Positions 35,311 to 47,435 are shown, counted from the first letter of the stretch. The stretch is DNA of 64,000 bases from Grifola frondosa (GCA_001683735.1 LUGG01000019.1:992001-1056000), one strand, 5' to 3'. Numbers and translations are program-made. Notes: a model not told the origin generated them from the sequence alone.

Positions 35311-35539
35311 GGATCCTCTTCTTCAGCCCAAATGCGGTCCATGACAACTGCACAGCTGTCCCCCAATACATGTGCCAGTTTTTGTTGCTTAACGACATCC
35401 GCATACTTAATATGGTCGTCCATGGGTATGACAGGGATGGAGGCTCGGACGTGCGGTTCCACCGCTTGTTCCCTCTTAGCGCCCTCGTCAACAGGAGCCA
35501 GTCGCCAATAATCTCTCGGATATTGGTGAGCTAATGGTC

Positions 35540-35984
35540 ATACGACAAACCTAGGGAATATCCCACCAACCGCAAACCCCGTCTGCATAGCGAATTCTCT
35601 CGCAGAGAACGTAAAACAATGTTTCAACTGAAAGTTGTTCAAAATTGAAGATGAACGCACCTCGTTCCGCTGACCTAAAGACGAAATTTTGGCATGTGCA
35701 AGGCAGTTCCTCATCGAAATGAGGGACTTGGATTTGAGGGAGCCGCCCAAAAGACGTGATAAGCTGGCCCAGTTCGCTGATCGCCAGTGCGACGTGCATA
35801 TCCTGGCTTCGCGCTCACAATAGCACATGTACATCAGGGGCGCAATATTGCATTCAGAAAAAAAGAGAAAATACTGACTGATCTGACTGATTACCCTAGT
35901 AGCATCGACTGACGACTGAACCAAGAATGTCCGAGTATGGCACGGTGATTCGTCGCCAAGCCTGGAGAGCACAGACGCCATCAT
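35540..35984 (-). CDS. Unrecognised single-copy open frame
   Basis: Two overlapping minus-strand frames are seen. The more protein-like reads MHVALAISELGQLITSFGRL, PQIQVPHFDEELPCTCQNFV and FRSAER, ending at a possible GTGCGT donor near 35668. It has no counterpart in the window and no recognised motif. It could be one exon of a larger gene interrupted by the surrounding repeats. Confidence 0.3.
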
Positions 35985-36089
35985 CCACTATGTCAACCAC
36001 GGTGCTGTCTTCCAAACAGCCTGCAGGACCTGCGCCATGTTAATCCGTGCACATCAATCGTAGCGTCCTGTGGTATTCTCCACGCTAAA

Positions 36090-36740
36090 TCGCTCACGAG
36101 CCTCGAGGATGCGTGACAACAGTGGCCACTGAATGTTGTCCCATTTCCTCCGAGGTTAAGTAAGCATTGCGGTCCACAACCGAGCACAGAGCCATGAGGA
36201 CACTCTTCGAGGGCACCAAGTATCTCTGATTATGGCAATGAGACGGACGTCGTCGCCTAATGAAGGATTTGCGAAGAGTGCTTGGATGGCACGGCCGCGG
36301 CGGTGGGAGATGGAGAGGATGCCGATCCACGCCTCCTGATTGAGTGTGAATGACGGATAAACGCTGCATGGGGGTTGCGCGAGTAAAATTCCCTGAAGGT
36401 AATCAAACGGACTCGGACTGGCCTACGATAGATGAATTGTAGCAGGCTCCGCCGTTCCAGCTCGGTGACGTCGGGCAGATGTATGGATGGGCATCGTGTA
36501 GGCAACTGACCCCATCAAAAATTTGTTGTTGTAACAGAGGAATGCAGACGCTGCAAGGTATATACACCATAGCAATACGCGAGCGCTGGAGGTAGGGAAG
36601 CATGCATGTAGCATTGGTCACATGGGTGGAGTATAGGGCACGGAGGAGCGCGTCAGTCTCTTCCTTCCATTTTAAGGAGGATTTATGGCCGTGGTGGAGG
36701 CCTCAGCACATGTTCTCCTCATCTACATATTGTCATCGTC
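36090..36740 (-). pseudogene. Block V copy 3 with a DUF6535 exon scrap
   Basis: Minus-strand pieces of block V are present (LPDVTELERRSLLQFIYRRP; RATPMQRLSVIHTQSGGVDR). At 36640-36715 the minus strand encodes HHGHKSSLKWKEETDALL, a match to the NDKSLLQGWKDEIDTLL exon of the DUF6535 gene. Here the DUF6535 exon lies upstream of V, whereas at 20 and 28 kb it lies downstream, so this copy is rearranged. Confidence 0.45.
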
Positions 36741-36942
36741 AGTATCTGCAAAATGTTCCGTTTTTTGACGAAACATACTTCAATCATACTCAACTTTGAA
36801 ACCGGACAAAGTTGTCATGGCCATGTGTACGCCAGACTAAGCAATTAACGTCGACTCTCTGGACATAGTACATCCATTTAAACTCGAGGACGACGAGGTA
36901 TGATGAAGAGTAGCTGAGATTCGATCGATGTCGATCAGCGCA

Positions 36943-36956
36943 TCACGTTACCGTGA
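36943..36956. promoter_or_regulatory. Conserved palindrome, copy 3
   Basis: TCACGTTACCGTGA followed by CGCGTCC, with GATCGATGTCGATCAGC before it as at 20.8 kb. It lies between block V (minus) and the TBC copy (plus). Confidence 0.55.
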
Positions 36957-36969
36957 CGCGTCCGTTCTC

Positions 36970-39370
36970 GCGTTTTGTGTGCGTCCGAATGCGATTGTCG
37001 CATTATATAGTCCCACTGCAATCCTTCCATTCCGCCTTACGCCACAGCCAGCTAGCTTCCCTATACACGACTCCCTCGTCGCCTTCGAGTTCGCAGTCGC
37101 AGATCACAACCGTCTCTCTTCTGTCTCTCCGCTGAGCGTCGACCGACGTCTCAACAGCCCGACAACCCACATGTTCGCAAATACAAACTCCACATCGCAG
37201 AACAGGGTCTGCACACTTCTAACGATACAATTCTCGAGATGGCGGCCTACGGCGAGACGACCTCATCAACTTGACAATTCTGTTCACGACCACTCTATGG
37301 TTCTTGCTTGCAAAATGGATGCCCTAACACCTGGAGAATGCATGTGATGACATTGCATTCTCGAATGGCTTCGGATGACACAAGAAGTCGACGTCGACGT
37401 CAATAAATCTCTGCGAGCAATGTCCGTGGCTACTCTCATGGCTCAACCTACAGAAGATATGAAGATGGGGTGGGCTTCCGGACTCCGGTAGCCCAGCGCC
37501 AGCGTTGAGCTATAGGGGGAGCTCTGTCGAATATATCACCGCCGTGAAGGTGTCGACTGAGGTACGTGCCACCGTCTTCACTTTTCTGGACGGTGCTGAC
37601 GTGAGCTTCCGCCAGACTTCTGGAGCGAGGTTCGATCTGGTGCACGGTACACTGGTTGCCATAGCCCTTCTGATAGCCGATTCTTTACCATGTCTCAGGG
37701 CTTTGTGCCTAGCATTCTGAGGAGCCTGCGAACCCCGGAGATCGAGAGAGGTATCCTGAAGATACCATATATCTTGCGTCTGCGTTAATGCCATATTTGA
37801 CGGTGTGCATGGTCTGCATCGAAGGATCCAGAGATCTATCTATCACACCATGTGCAGCTGCTGAAACAGATGAGCCGCACGAGAGGGCGATTTCGACAGA
37901 TCTTTCTAGGTCTGTCAGGCTGTTGATTGAGGTGCGCTCCAATATGCCAATGCCATGTGTCGTGCTTATGTGAACTTCCACCAGATTTCCGGAGTAGTGT
38001 TATATCTGGTGCCGACACATCTGTTCCTTGTAGCTTCCAGTGACTGATTGTGGCATGTAGATTACCAGCCTTTGCATCCCAACATCCCGAAGAGCTGGGA
38101 AAGGCGATCGAGAGAGACATCCTGAAGGCACTGCGAGGCATGATCTGGCAGATAATTTAGGTGCGCCTGCGCAGTATTCTGGTTGCGTTAATCCCGTGTC
38201 TAGTAATAGGCATTAGGCTCTGCTTGCAAGGATCTGGAGCTTGAGAACGTGTATGTACAGCGTTTGAAGGATGTCAGTCCACACTAGAAAGCGAATTCCA
38301 GAGTTCTTGGCCATTTTGTGAGCTCCCGACACTCAGCGTTGGCTTGGAGTCTGATCACTAACATAGGACCTTCCCATGTCACGCGTTCTTCATGGATGGC
38401 CACGGTATTGGCCAAGAGAACCTCTTCAACGTACTCAAAGCATATGCGCTGTACGTAGAGTTTTATTCTTGAATCTCCACTACTGATGGGCTACGTAGAT
38501 GCGATCCATAAGTCAGCTACTTCCAGGTCTTTCCTTTCGTGGTAGCAAAATTACTGCTCAATGTGAGCCTGGACCATGCTGGCTCCACGCTGACAGATGT
38601 GTAGATGCCCGGCGAGGAAGCCTTCTGTCTAGTTGTGCGGCTTATGTATTCGTACGACCTTAGAGACCATTCCCTACCTGAGATGCCGAAGCTCTGGTTA
38701 CGACTCGTAGGTCTCAAACATTACGCATTCATATTTTGGTACTGACATTTGTGTAGTTCCAGGTTATTATAATCTTCTTTTCTTCGGACCTCTCGTTTCT
38801 GACATACCGCTCACTAGTTCGAACGCCTGACGGAGGAAATGCTCCCTGTTCTGCAGGTACACTTTCTGCCGCCTGCGACAGGGCATCAAGCTGAGCATAT
38901 ACTGCTCGCAGTGGTTCCTGGCGATGTTCAGTTACCGCTTCCCTATCGACAACTGTCTCGCCAGCGGGATCGCGGCGAGCTTGGCGTTCAGCCTCGCGCT
39001 GCTGATAAAGAATGAGGATCGCACCGCTCGCGCTCAAGTTCGACGAGCTGCTTGCGTTCCTGAACACGCGCATGTTTGAGGTGTACCAGGTCAACGTATC
39101 TTGACGCATGAGAAACTGCTACTGAGCAACGCTTGCCGACCATCACAGCTCGAGTCTCTCGGTTGAAGGCGAGCTGAAGCAGGCATACGAGGTGGACAAG
39201 TTCGTCCGAGATGCGGTGTCGCTCAACATCACGCCATTCACGTTCGACACTTTCGCGCGTGAGTACGACGACCTCGTCCGCGCGTGGGACGTACACCGGA
39301 TAGAGATAGATGCGCTGCGGAACACGATTATGCTGTCCGCACATGTGTACGTCGCTACCCTTTTCTGGCC
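36970..39370 (+). pseudogene. TBC-domain Rab GTPase-activating protein-like gene, degraded copy 3
   Basis: Exons at 38085-39100 encode ELGKAIERDILKALRGMIWQ, then HAFFMDGHGIGQENLFNVLK, VVRLMYSYDLRDHSLPEMPK, FERLTEEMLPVL, YCSQWFLAMFSYRFPIDNCL and ALKFDELLAFLNTRMFEVYQ, a TBC domain. The tail is DKFVRDAVSLNITPFTFDTF then IEIDALRN. Lesions: the segment IVCRIFD found in copy 2 is deleted here, a frameshift occurs in KNEDRTARA near 39020, and a TAG occurs near 38157 where copy 2 has CAG. The segment 37560-37925 is a tandem duplicate of 37926-38290. Confidence 0.72.
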
Positions 39371-39389
39371 ATTTTTTGCATGTGTACTT

Positions 39390-39830
39390 AGTAGTGCTGG
39401 TAGGTTCTTGAGCTTTCAATCTTCTTCGGTGTGTGTAATGTTCGAGAGAGTCATCCCGACGATTTGTGAGGTATGTATATATATGGTGTCGCCGCTCAGG
39501 AGCTGCACAAATTTGGATGCTCGGACTTCCTTTGCTCAACATGTAAATAGCTTAATGCGGCTTCCATTTCGCGAATTAAAGTCCGTTCTCTCACACATTA
39601 GAACACACATACGGAACCGTACACCCCACGAGCTTCTGGATAAAGCCATTCGTACCCCAGCGGCACTGCCATGAGCTTGTTGTGAATAACAGAACTAGTT
39701 CAGACGTACCTTGAAGAAGATTTGAGTCCTGGGACTTGATCAGCACTTGATTCCGTATCCTACGCACCACGCTGGGGTGAACCTTTCCTGCTCGATCATA
39801 CTAAGTACGCACACAGCAAATTATTAGGAA
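39390..39830 (+). repeat. Block U, copy 1
   Basis: Shared with 44640-45060 and 48830-49200. It begins near a reading FERVIPTI followed by a GTATGT donor and a long AT-rich intron-like stretch, then CTCGGACTTCCTTTGCTCAA. Here it is fused directly to the end of the TBC copy. Unrecognised. Confidence 0.45.
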
Positions 39831-39899
39831 AAGAAATATTCCCTATATCCGTGTGAGAACGTCAACGCGCCGGGTATAAGAACAGGGCAAGTACCCCAA

Positions 39900-40286
39900 C
39901 TTCACCATCTCCTCGGCCTATGCCCAACCGTTCACCTCGCGCCCGCCTTCAGATCCACCATGTTCAGGTCCTGCACGCGTCGAAGAACACTCTCGCCGTG
40001 CTCGAGTCCGATTTGGTTTCTCACACACACTTCATCGAGAACTCAGACATATGGATCCATCAGAGTGCAACAGCTAGCAGCCCGCCGGCACACAGCACTG
40101 CAAATATGGTGGGCCAGATCTTTATAAATTACGACGCGAAAGACAGTCCAAGAAAACAACTAAGAGCGATGCCACACGCCAGACGTACTCCACTTCCTGC
40201 ATGCATTATACATTTTTATTCTGCGGGTAGCATTAGCACATACGAGGCAGCGATGAGAGAGCACACACAGAAAACGTATTGCAGTC
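39900..40286. repeat. Block T, copy 2
   Basis: Same landmarks as 15807-16268, such as CCTCGGCCTATGCCCAACCG and CATATGGATCCATCAGAGTG. It lacks the stretch around the GTGTATCG site. It marks the left edge of a unit of the 5.2-kb tandem array. Confidence 0.5.
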
Positions 40287-41967
40287 CTACTCCCTGACTC
40301 CAGATGGACCGGCTTCTGCTTCAATCAGCCCATGAATGCTTGCCTGACCTGACACCATTTCCTCCTCATCGCCTAGAACGTCCTCATCGTTGTCCGCATT
40401 CTCTCCATCAGCTTCCTGCTCATCCAAGAAATCCGGATCGATGGCAGAGAACGAGAGTTCGTGGTCGAGAGGGGCACCGAGGGGTTCGACGAAAGCCGCA
40501 AACTGGATCGAACGAACAAAGGATGGGCAACTTGTATCTTCGGTGCCGCACTGGGATCCATCGGCCTCGCGGAGATTGAGCATGAACCTTGAGATGATAA
40601 TTGCTGTTATTCTGTGCCGCAACGAATATCAATAGAAATCAAAATGAAGAGCGATAAATCACAGTCACTGACGGCTCGATGAACAGGGCGATATACATTG
40701 GTTCCTGATCATGGTGCATGACACTTGTGAGTTAGAGTTGGTAGGGATTAGAGAGACATGTTTCCCTACAATGGTGTCTCCCAGATATATGATTACAATA
40801 TATGCAATGTTCATCATCAACAAAGCTCTATCAAATGCACCATTGTCAAATAACGCGATCTATGTTAACTGATGATAACGCACAAGAAGTACACCGTACC
40901 TGATGGTGCATGATGAGCCAGTGCACATACTAAGGGAGAACTGGGAAACTGACCATCCCTCAAGATCACTGTGTGCAATGAAGTTCGGAGGTTGGCCTCA
41001 ACTGAAGCTCGTCTTTGCCAGTATGTCTGGTATATGGTTACTGCAAGAACAACCATTTCTGCTGTGATTGTTGTCGCATGTCGTACATACATCACTGAAA
41101 TTATTGTGTGAGCAGACCACTCGAGCGATGAGGTCAACAACACTGCATACATCTATATGACACACCCATTCAGTCGAAAAGCTGCAGTGAGATTGAAGAA
41201 TTTCACTGACATGTTCCATAGCTCTGGTGACACCAGAGAGACTGGTATACAATTAATCGGAGGTGGAGCTGCAACCACTACATGCCGCATGTCTTGGAAC
41301 TAGAAGTATGTGTCGCACTTCAATTACACGTTAAGCTCAATATGAAGGACAGAGCTCACCAGGATAACGGCGAAAGGAACCAGTGACAAGATGAACATCA
41401 ATGACGCAATTTGCCATTGACGACCAGACAAGGCATATGCTCGGAGACTTGAGAATGCTTCATAGAACATTAATTGCCAATCAGAAGTCAAATATTGTAT
41501 GGCTAATCACCTAGCACAACAAGGAGGAAGAGCAGCTCCGAAGCTGTCGCCAACCAAATCAACGCAGAACAGCTCTGGAAACTATGGGTGGACAAAGGCA
41601 GTGTAGTGCAACGGGATGGGAACTGTACCATTGTTGACAGCGGATATATGGTTGGAAGGGTGATAGTGTAGTTGAGAAGCAAAGGATACCTTGCGAGCAA
41701 GAAAAGTAAGGTGGCCGCCGAAAATCAACGTTTCCATACGAGTTGGTATTCGCGATCAAACGTGATGAGGTACTCATACACTAGAAGAGCTGCGACAAAT
41801 AGGGATGAACAACTGACTGGAGATCGTACGTGATCCACTGACCGGTTGCCGATACACCACAGCATGTTTCAATGAAGCTGTATGAGAAAGTATATTAGAT
41901 GAGGAAAGGTTGCGGTAAGAGTCACTCACTTTCCCTGGACTTCTGCGGCACCGACAGCGGAGGCCAT
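40287..41967 (-). pseudogene. DUF6533 copy D6, nonsense codon in the core exon
   Basis: The start at 41967 and the final exon (40287-40622, tail FAAFVEPLGAPLDHELSFSA) are open. In the DUF6533 exon the arginine codon after EYQLVWKR is TGA (41725-41727); sisters have CGA followed by FSAATLLFLLARY. The rest of the exon chain looks conserved, so this is a recent single-base inactivation or a sequencing error. Confidence 0.72.
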
Positions 41968-42029
41968 AATATGAGGTAGTCTGAAAGACGCAGGACTCAA
42001 TATTTTGGCAGAAACGGAGAGACCCCGCT

Positions 42030-42036
42030 CTTATAT
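42030..42036 (-). promoter_or_regulatory. TATA box of D6
   Basis: ATATAAG on the minus strand, 63 bases before the D6 start. Confidence 0.6.
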
Positions 42037-42049
42037 CTAAATGGTTCTT

Positions 42050-42800
42050 CGCGGCGCCGGGATGCAACACGCATCGCACGCACTGTTCGGAACATTGAGA
42101 TGATGGACAAGAGGTAAAACACTGCCTCCCATTCACATCCACTCCTACAACAGCACGGATAGGTTCGAGACGACGGCGGTAAATAAACAATCACTAGTTG
42201 AACGGGTACATCGGGGGAAGTTGACGCACAGGCTGTGTATCAGCCAAGGTAGGTTAATAGCGTGCCAGATACAGAGACTAGTAGCAAGGGTGAGTCCAAA
42301 TTGCACGTTGGCCTGCACCGAATAATCACACATCAACAGATGTGCGGTGGCCACGGCAGACGGCAGAATGCCCCGCCATATCGGAACAACGTGCATGGCA
42401 AGTGAATTAGCGCGAAGGTTCTCGCGCACGCACGGCCCAGCGGGCGTCGTGCAGCACCAGCGCAGCAAACAAAGTAGGGCCATCCACGATCCGCCAGATA
42501 TCCGGGAACAACTCGATAGCGCAGTCCGAGAGACAGAGTTCGTCGCACAGAGGCGAAGAACGTCTGCCGAACAACGCGCCGTGTAACCCGAGAACGATGA
42601 GTGCAGGGATCCGCCGCGCAAACACGACGTTTCTGTGGCTGACTCGACGTCAACGACTCGGAGCAGAGAACCGATCTGCGGCAGGTGAGCGTGCAGTGTG
42701 GAGGGTCCGGCGGATCACTTCTGATGCAACCTCTGATGGATTGCGGACCTCTGGCGGGATCTTGGTGGCCGCGTCCGTGGCGGCCATCTTCAATGTCCGC
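42050..42800 (-). repeat. Block B3, upstream module of D6
   Basis: This is the best-preserved block B. The minus strand reads MAATDAATKIPPEVRNPSEV and ASEVIRRTLHTARS near 42680-42790. It continues in changing frames through DIWRIVDGPTLFAALVLHDA, VRENLRANSLAMHVV and QANVQFGLTLATSLCIWHAI. This suggests a spliced gene with helical content, but no family is recognised. Confidence 0.5.
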
Positions 42801-43444
42801 GATCGAGGCATGATCTGGGGAGTCGAGGAGGCAGACACCACCATTTGTGCGCCTCGCGAAGCCCGCTCACCGACACTGCAGCCAGAGGGGTATCGCTATT
42901 CTGTGTGTTTGCTCACTTGTAATCGCTGACGATCCAGTTCAGCACTACCGGGTGGACAAGAGCTCGCGGGTGGGACAGCCTCAACAGACAGACTGGATCA
43001 ATATTGTGAGAACGTCAACGAGGAGTGGATAGGAGTAGAACTGACGCTTCAGTGGCTTTCGGCGACCCCAGGTCTGTCCTACACGCCTCCAATCACGCAC
43101 TCTAGCAAATTGAGATAAACAGATGACATATCCGTATACCAGAAGCTGTGTGAAGTACGGTAACCTCGTACATAATGCGCTTGTACACGAATGCTTGAGA
43201 GAACGGGAAAATCGGGTTAATAGAGAATAAATGCAGCTCCAGAAGGATAACAAGTTACACGATGGGAGAGCAAATACAAGTCAAGCGAAATCAGGGGACA
43301 CGGCGGCGAAAAAGATGAAGAGGATACTGGAAGATGCTGGTGGGGAGGGGAGGTACGACAACACAAAGCCACAACCTGTGCAAGAGGAAAATCAGTCAAG
43401 AACACATTGATGCGAGAACAACGAGAGCTGAACACACCGGAAAT

Positions 43445-43990
43445 CTAATCATCGTCCTCGTTTTCGTCCTCGTCCTCCACGTCCTCCCAGTCCTTTTTCC
43501 CCTCCTCTTTAAGCCTCCACGCATCGCTGGCGTCGAGATATCACCTCGGCCGCCGAATGCTAGCTTTGAGTCCCAGCCCCTCCAGAGCCATCTTATTCCT
43601 ATCCGCCTCATCCTCTTCGATCAGTGGTTTCTTCTTCAGACTGAAGTTCGCAATGAGACTTGGTCCAGTGCGTTGATGAAGTATCGAGCTATGCCGCGTT
43701 TCGCTGCGTAGTGGAATAGAACCATCCGAATGCCATAGTGAAGCACTTATTGGACTGGATCAGAGACCAGATATTATAGCGAAAGGTGATCCATAGGGAG
43801 CCGAGGGAGGCGCACATAGCTTGAGTATTCTTTATGTATATGTAGGAGACTCAGATAAGACATATTAGGATGAAAATGCGAATTCACCTCACGCTCGTCG
43901 GGCTTCAAGCGTTTGGCGAAGCGGTCCAGTCCTGTGGCTGACGCGCAGGGAGCAGTCTCAGCTGGGGATTACTCTGTGGCAGAAGAGACA
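43445..43990 (-). pseudogene. Small acidic-tailed gene X, copy 1 (DUF6535-like C-terminus)
   Basis: On the minus strand an exon ends SATGLDRFAKRLKPDERE at a GTGAAT site near 43885. A later piece reads NFSLKKKPLIEEDEADRNKM, ALEGLGLKASIRRPR, then a TGA where copy 2 has CGA, and YLDASDAWRLKEEGKKDWED with a run of acidic residues to a TAG at 43445-43447. The last part matches the DUF6535 C-terminus (RYFDASDPWRPKEEG), so X is probably a shortened DUF6535 relative or a gene that captured that end. Confidence 0.45.
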
Positions 43991-44065
43991 GCTGGGAAGA
44001 GATAGGGTGCTACATAGCGGGCGAAGGGGACGCGTCGAGCAGTGGATTGCAAGCAAGCTCGATTA

Positions 44066-44083
44066 CGTCACGTTACCGTGACG
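44066..44083. promoter_or_regulatory. Conserved palindrome, copy 4 (perfect)
   Basis: CGTCACGTTACCGTGACG has perfect 7-base arms around TTAC, followed by CGTCGGCG. It lies between gene X (minus) and the Cys-rich gene remnant (plus). Confidence 0.6.
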
Positions 44084-44099
44084 CGTCGGCGTTATTCGC

Positions 44100-45000
44100 G
44101 TCCATCCATATTCGATCCACTCGATCGACCACACCTTGCACCGTCACGCCCTGACACCATCATACTAGCTTGCACCGCCAGGCTGAAAATATTGGAGGTG
44201 AGTGTACGTACTATAATACGCGTGCTCTAACTTTCCGAAGTGACAGGGCGTACTGTTGGACCTATGTCGCAAAGAACAAGAACCATTGACCTTGCATTCA
44301 CCACTCGCCCATGGGCGTCGCCCATTCTAGCTTACCACAGACCCATTGTCCCATATTATAGCATCCACGGAGACTATCGAGGTGCAGTGAGCTGCACCCC
44401 TCAACACGATGACGCCGTGATACCTAAAATGACGTCCGGCGATGCAAGGAGTCTGTGTCGATTCAATTTGGCGATCACAATGCTGTCACGACAAGGAGGC
44501 TTTCCACCATGGTGCATCTCCGTCATATTTCTGGGGAAATGTTGTATCCGAATGCTTGACATTTTTAATCGTTTTATCTCCCTCGATGGAGTGCTGTGCA
44601 AAAACCACCATGTATCCGCCGTTTCTACGCCTCGAGGAGCTCAACAGACCGTTAGAGAGTGTCATTCCGACCATTTTCGAAGTATGTGTATACGTATATG
44701 GTGTCATCGTGCAGACTTCAAGCACCACGAGCTGTAAATTGGGGCCTCTCGGACTCCCTTTGCTCAATGCGTAAATGGCTGGATGCTGCTTCCATTTCAC
44801 GAAATAAAGTCCGTCCTCCCACATATTAGAAGATACATAAGGAAACGTACACCACACGAGCTTCCAAATCAAGCTCATCGTGCCTCAGCGGTGCCGCCGT
44901 GAGTTCATCGTAGATAATGCAGCTAGTTCAGACATACATCGCAGAAGATTGGAGCTCTGATACCTGACCAGCACTCGATTACATATCCCGCTACGCTATG
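44100..45000 (+). pseudogene. Cys-rich gene remnant and block U, copy 2
   Basis: The left part (44120-44300) matches the open frame at 48109-48305, but the Cys-rich codons are disrupted. At 44291-44301 it reads ACCTTGCATTC, the uninterrupted version of the site that holds the MITE at 48306-48515. From 44640 block U follows (ESVIPTIFE then GTATGTG). No complete product is visible. Confidence 0.45.
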
Positions 45001-45129
45001 CTCGAGTGAACGTTTCCTACTCGACAGCGCTAATCACATAATTGAAGAAGAGAAATACACCCTATACCCGTGTGAGAAATCAACGCGCCGGGTATAAGAA
45101 AAGGACAGATACCCCACTTCACCATCTCC

Positions 45130-45598
45130 TCAGAACATGCGCAACCATTTACCTCGCTCCCGCCTTCAGTTCCTCCGCGTTCAAGTCCTCCGGGCGTTGA
45201 ACAACACTCTCGGCGTGCTCGAGTCGAGCTAGTTTCTCGCACACATGTCCATCGAGAATTCAGACGAGTGGATCCATCAGAGTGCATAGCTAGCAGGCTG
45301 GAGGCAAGGAGCATTGCGAATATGGTGAACATGTTGGCGATGCTGAGCTGTCGGTTCTCCCGCGAAAATAGGAAATGATAAGAGGGTCACGGTGATGGCG
45401 GTTTTGCGCATCATCTGCGGCCGACCTGTATAAATTACGATAGCAAGATACTCGAAGGAAAGATGAGTGATGCCGGACGCCAGATGAACTCGATTTCCTG
45501 CACACATGATAGATTTTCATTCTGCCGTCAGCATTACTAGCACATACGAGAGAGTGACGAGAGTGCACACACCAAAAATGTATCGCAGTTTTAGTAGC
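45130..45598. repeat. Block T, copy 3
   Basis: Same landmarks as the other T copies (CATGCGCAACCATTTACCTC; GAGTGGATCCATCAGAGTGC). At the site of the 1.06-kb element it reads AAGAGGGTCACGGTGATGG, without an insertion. Confidence 0.5.
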
Positions 45599-46291
45599 TT
45601 ACCCCCTGACTCTGGATGGACCGGCTTTCGCTTCAGTCGGCCCATGAATGCTCGTCTGACCTGACACCATTTCCTCGTCATCGCCAAGCACGTCCCCAAC
45701 CTTGTTCTCTCCATCAACTCCCTGCTCGTCCAAGGAACTGACATCAATCAGAGAGAACGAGAGTTCGTGGTCAAGAGGGGCAGCGAGGGGTTCGACAAAA
45801 GCCGCAAACCGGATCGAGCGAACAAAAGATGGGCGACTTGCATCTTCGGCGCCGCATTGGGATGCATCGACTTCGCGGAGATTGAGTATGAATCGTGAGA
45901 TGATAATTGCTTGTATTCTGCGCCGCAACGAATATCAATACATATAAAAATGAAGAGTAATTAATCGCAGTTACTGACGGATTGATGAATACACTGGCGT
46001 ACGAGATGGATTCCTGGTGGCGGTACGTGATCCCCGTGAGTTAGGATCGGTAGGGATTAGAGACAGGTTTTTCCTACAAAGGTGCCTCCCAAATATACCA
46101 GTACAATATCTGCAATGATTATCGTCAACAAAGCACTATCAAATGCGCCTTGTCAAATAACGCGGGTCTGTGTTAACTATTAATGACAACCTACAAGAAG
46201 TATACCGTACCTGATAGAGCTAAATCAGCCGGTGCATATATGGGGAGGACCGGGAAACGGACCGTCCCTCAAGATCACCGTGTGCAATGGA
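45599..46291 (-). pseudogene. DUF6533 copy D7, 5' half deleted
   Basis: The last exon (45599-45928) is open with the tail FAAFVEPLAAPLDHELSFSL. Homology to sister copies runs to ATGGAGT at about 46291 and then jumps into block B (GTGCACGCGCGGCC). The start codon, the DUF6533 core, the promoter and the 3' part of B are gone. Confidence 0.72.
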
Positions 46292-46640
46292 GTTGTGCAC
46301 GCGCGGCCTGGCCAGCAGACGTCGTGCAGCTCCAGCGCATTAAACAATGTGAGGGCGTCCACAACCCACTAGACATTCGTGAACGAAACCTGAGCACGGC
46401 GAGCGCAGGGAGCCGTCGCGCGAATGAGACGCTTCTGTGCTGAAGACCTCAACGTCAACGACCCGGAGCAGGGACAGGAAACTCCGCGGAACTGATCTTC
46501 AGCTGAGCGTGCAGTGTGCAGGGTCCGGCAGTTCGTTCCTGAGGCAATCTCTGATGGATTACGGACTTCTGGCGTGATCTGGGTGGCGGCGTCCCTGGCG
46601 ATCGATCCATGATCTGGGTCGAGGAGGCAGGCACCATTTG
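46292..46640 (-). repeat. Block B4, truncated
   Basis: This matches 18240-18640 and 42420-42790 (for example CGTCGTGCAGCTCCAGCGC and TGCAGGGTCCGGCAG). It begins inside B because of the deletion that removed the 5' half of D7. Confidence 0.5.
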
Positions 46641-47435
46641 TCCGCCTCGCGAAGCCAGATCACCGACACTGTGGCCAGAGGGGTGTTGGCTATTTTACGT
46701 GTTTGCTCGCTTGTAATCGCTGACAATCCAGTGCAGCACTACTAGGTCGACAAGGGCGCGCAGGCGGGACAGCCTCAAGAGGCAGACAGTACATCAATAT
46801 TGTGAGAATATCAATGAGCCATGTATAGGAGCGGAATTGATGCCTCAATGGCATTCGGCGACGCGTTGTGTGTTCTACACGCCTCTAGTCACGCTCTCTG
46901 GCAAATTGAGATGAACAGATGACATAGCAGATCCGTATACCGGAAGCTGTGTCAAGTATGCTAACCTAGTACATCATGCACATGTCTATGAATGCTTGAC
47001 AAAACGGGATAGTTGGGCTAATAGAGACGTACCGCGCGCTTCGCTGTACGCATGCAGCAGAGTATTAACACAAACTGCAACAGATCCAGATGCATGTGAG
47101 TCTTCGATGTGAGGATAGGTGAGAAGTCGCATGAGGTGTTCAAGCCACAGCAGCGTGGACACCGGCCATCGAGGCTTGAAAACGAGCGGTCCAATATCGA
47201 ATCGGTAGGAAACAAGTTCAAATAACATAAGTGCAGCTCGAGAAACATGATGGGAGAGCAAAGACAAGTCAAGCGAAATCAAGGGAGACGGCAACGAAAG
47301 GGATGAAGAGAACACTGGGAGGGGAGTATGGCAACACAAATCCGGTCAAGAATACATTGATGTGAGACAATGAGAGCCGAACGTTCCGGAAATCTCATCA
47401 TTGTCCTCGTCTTTGTCCTCATCCTCCACATCCTC

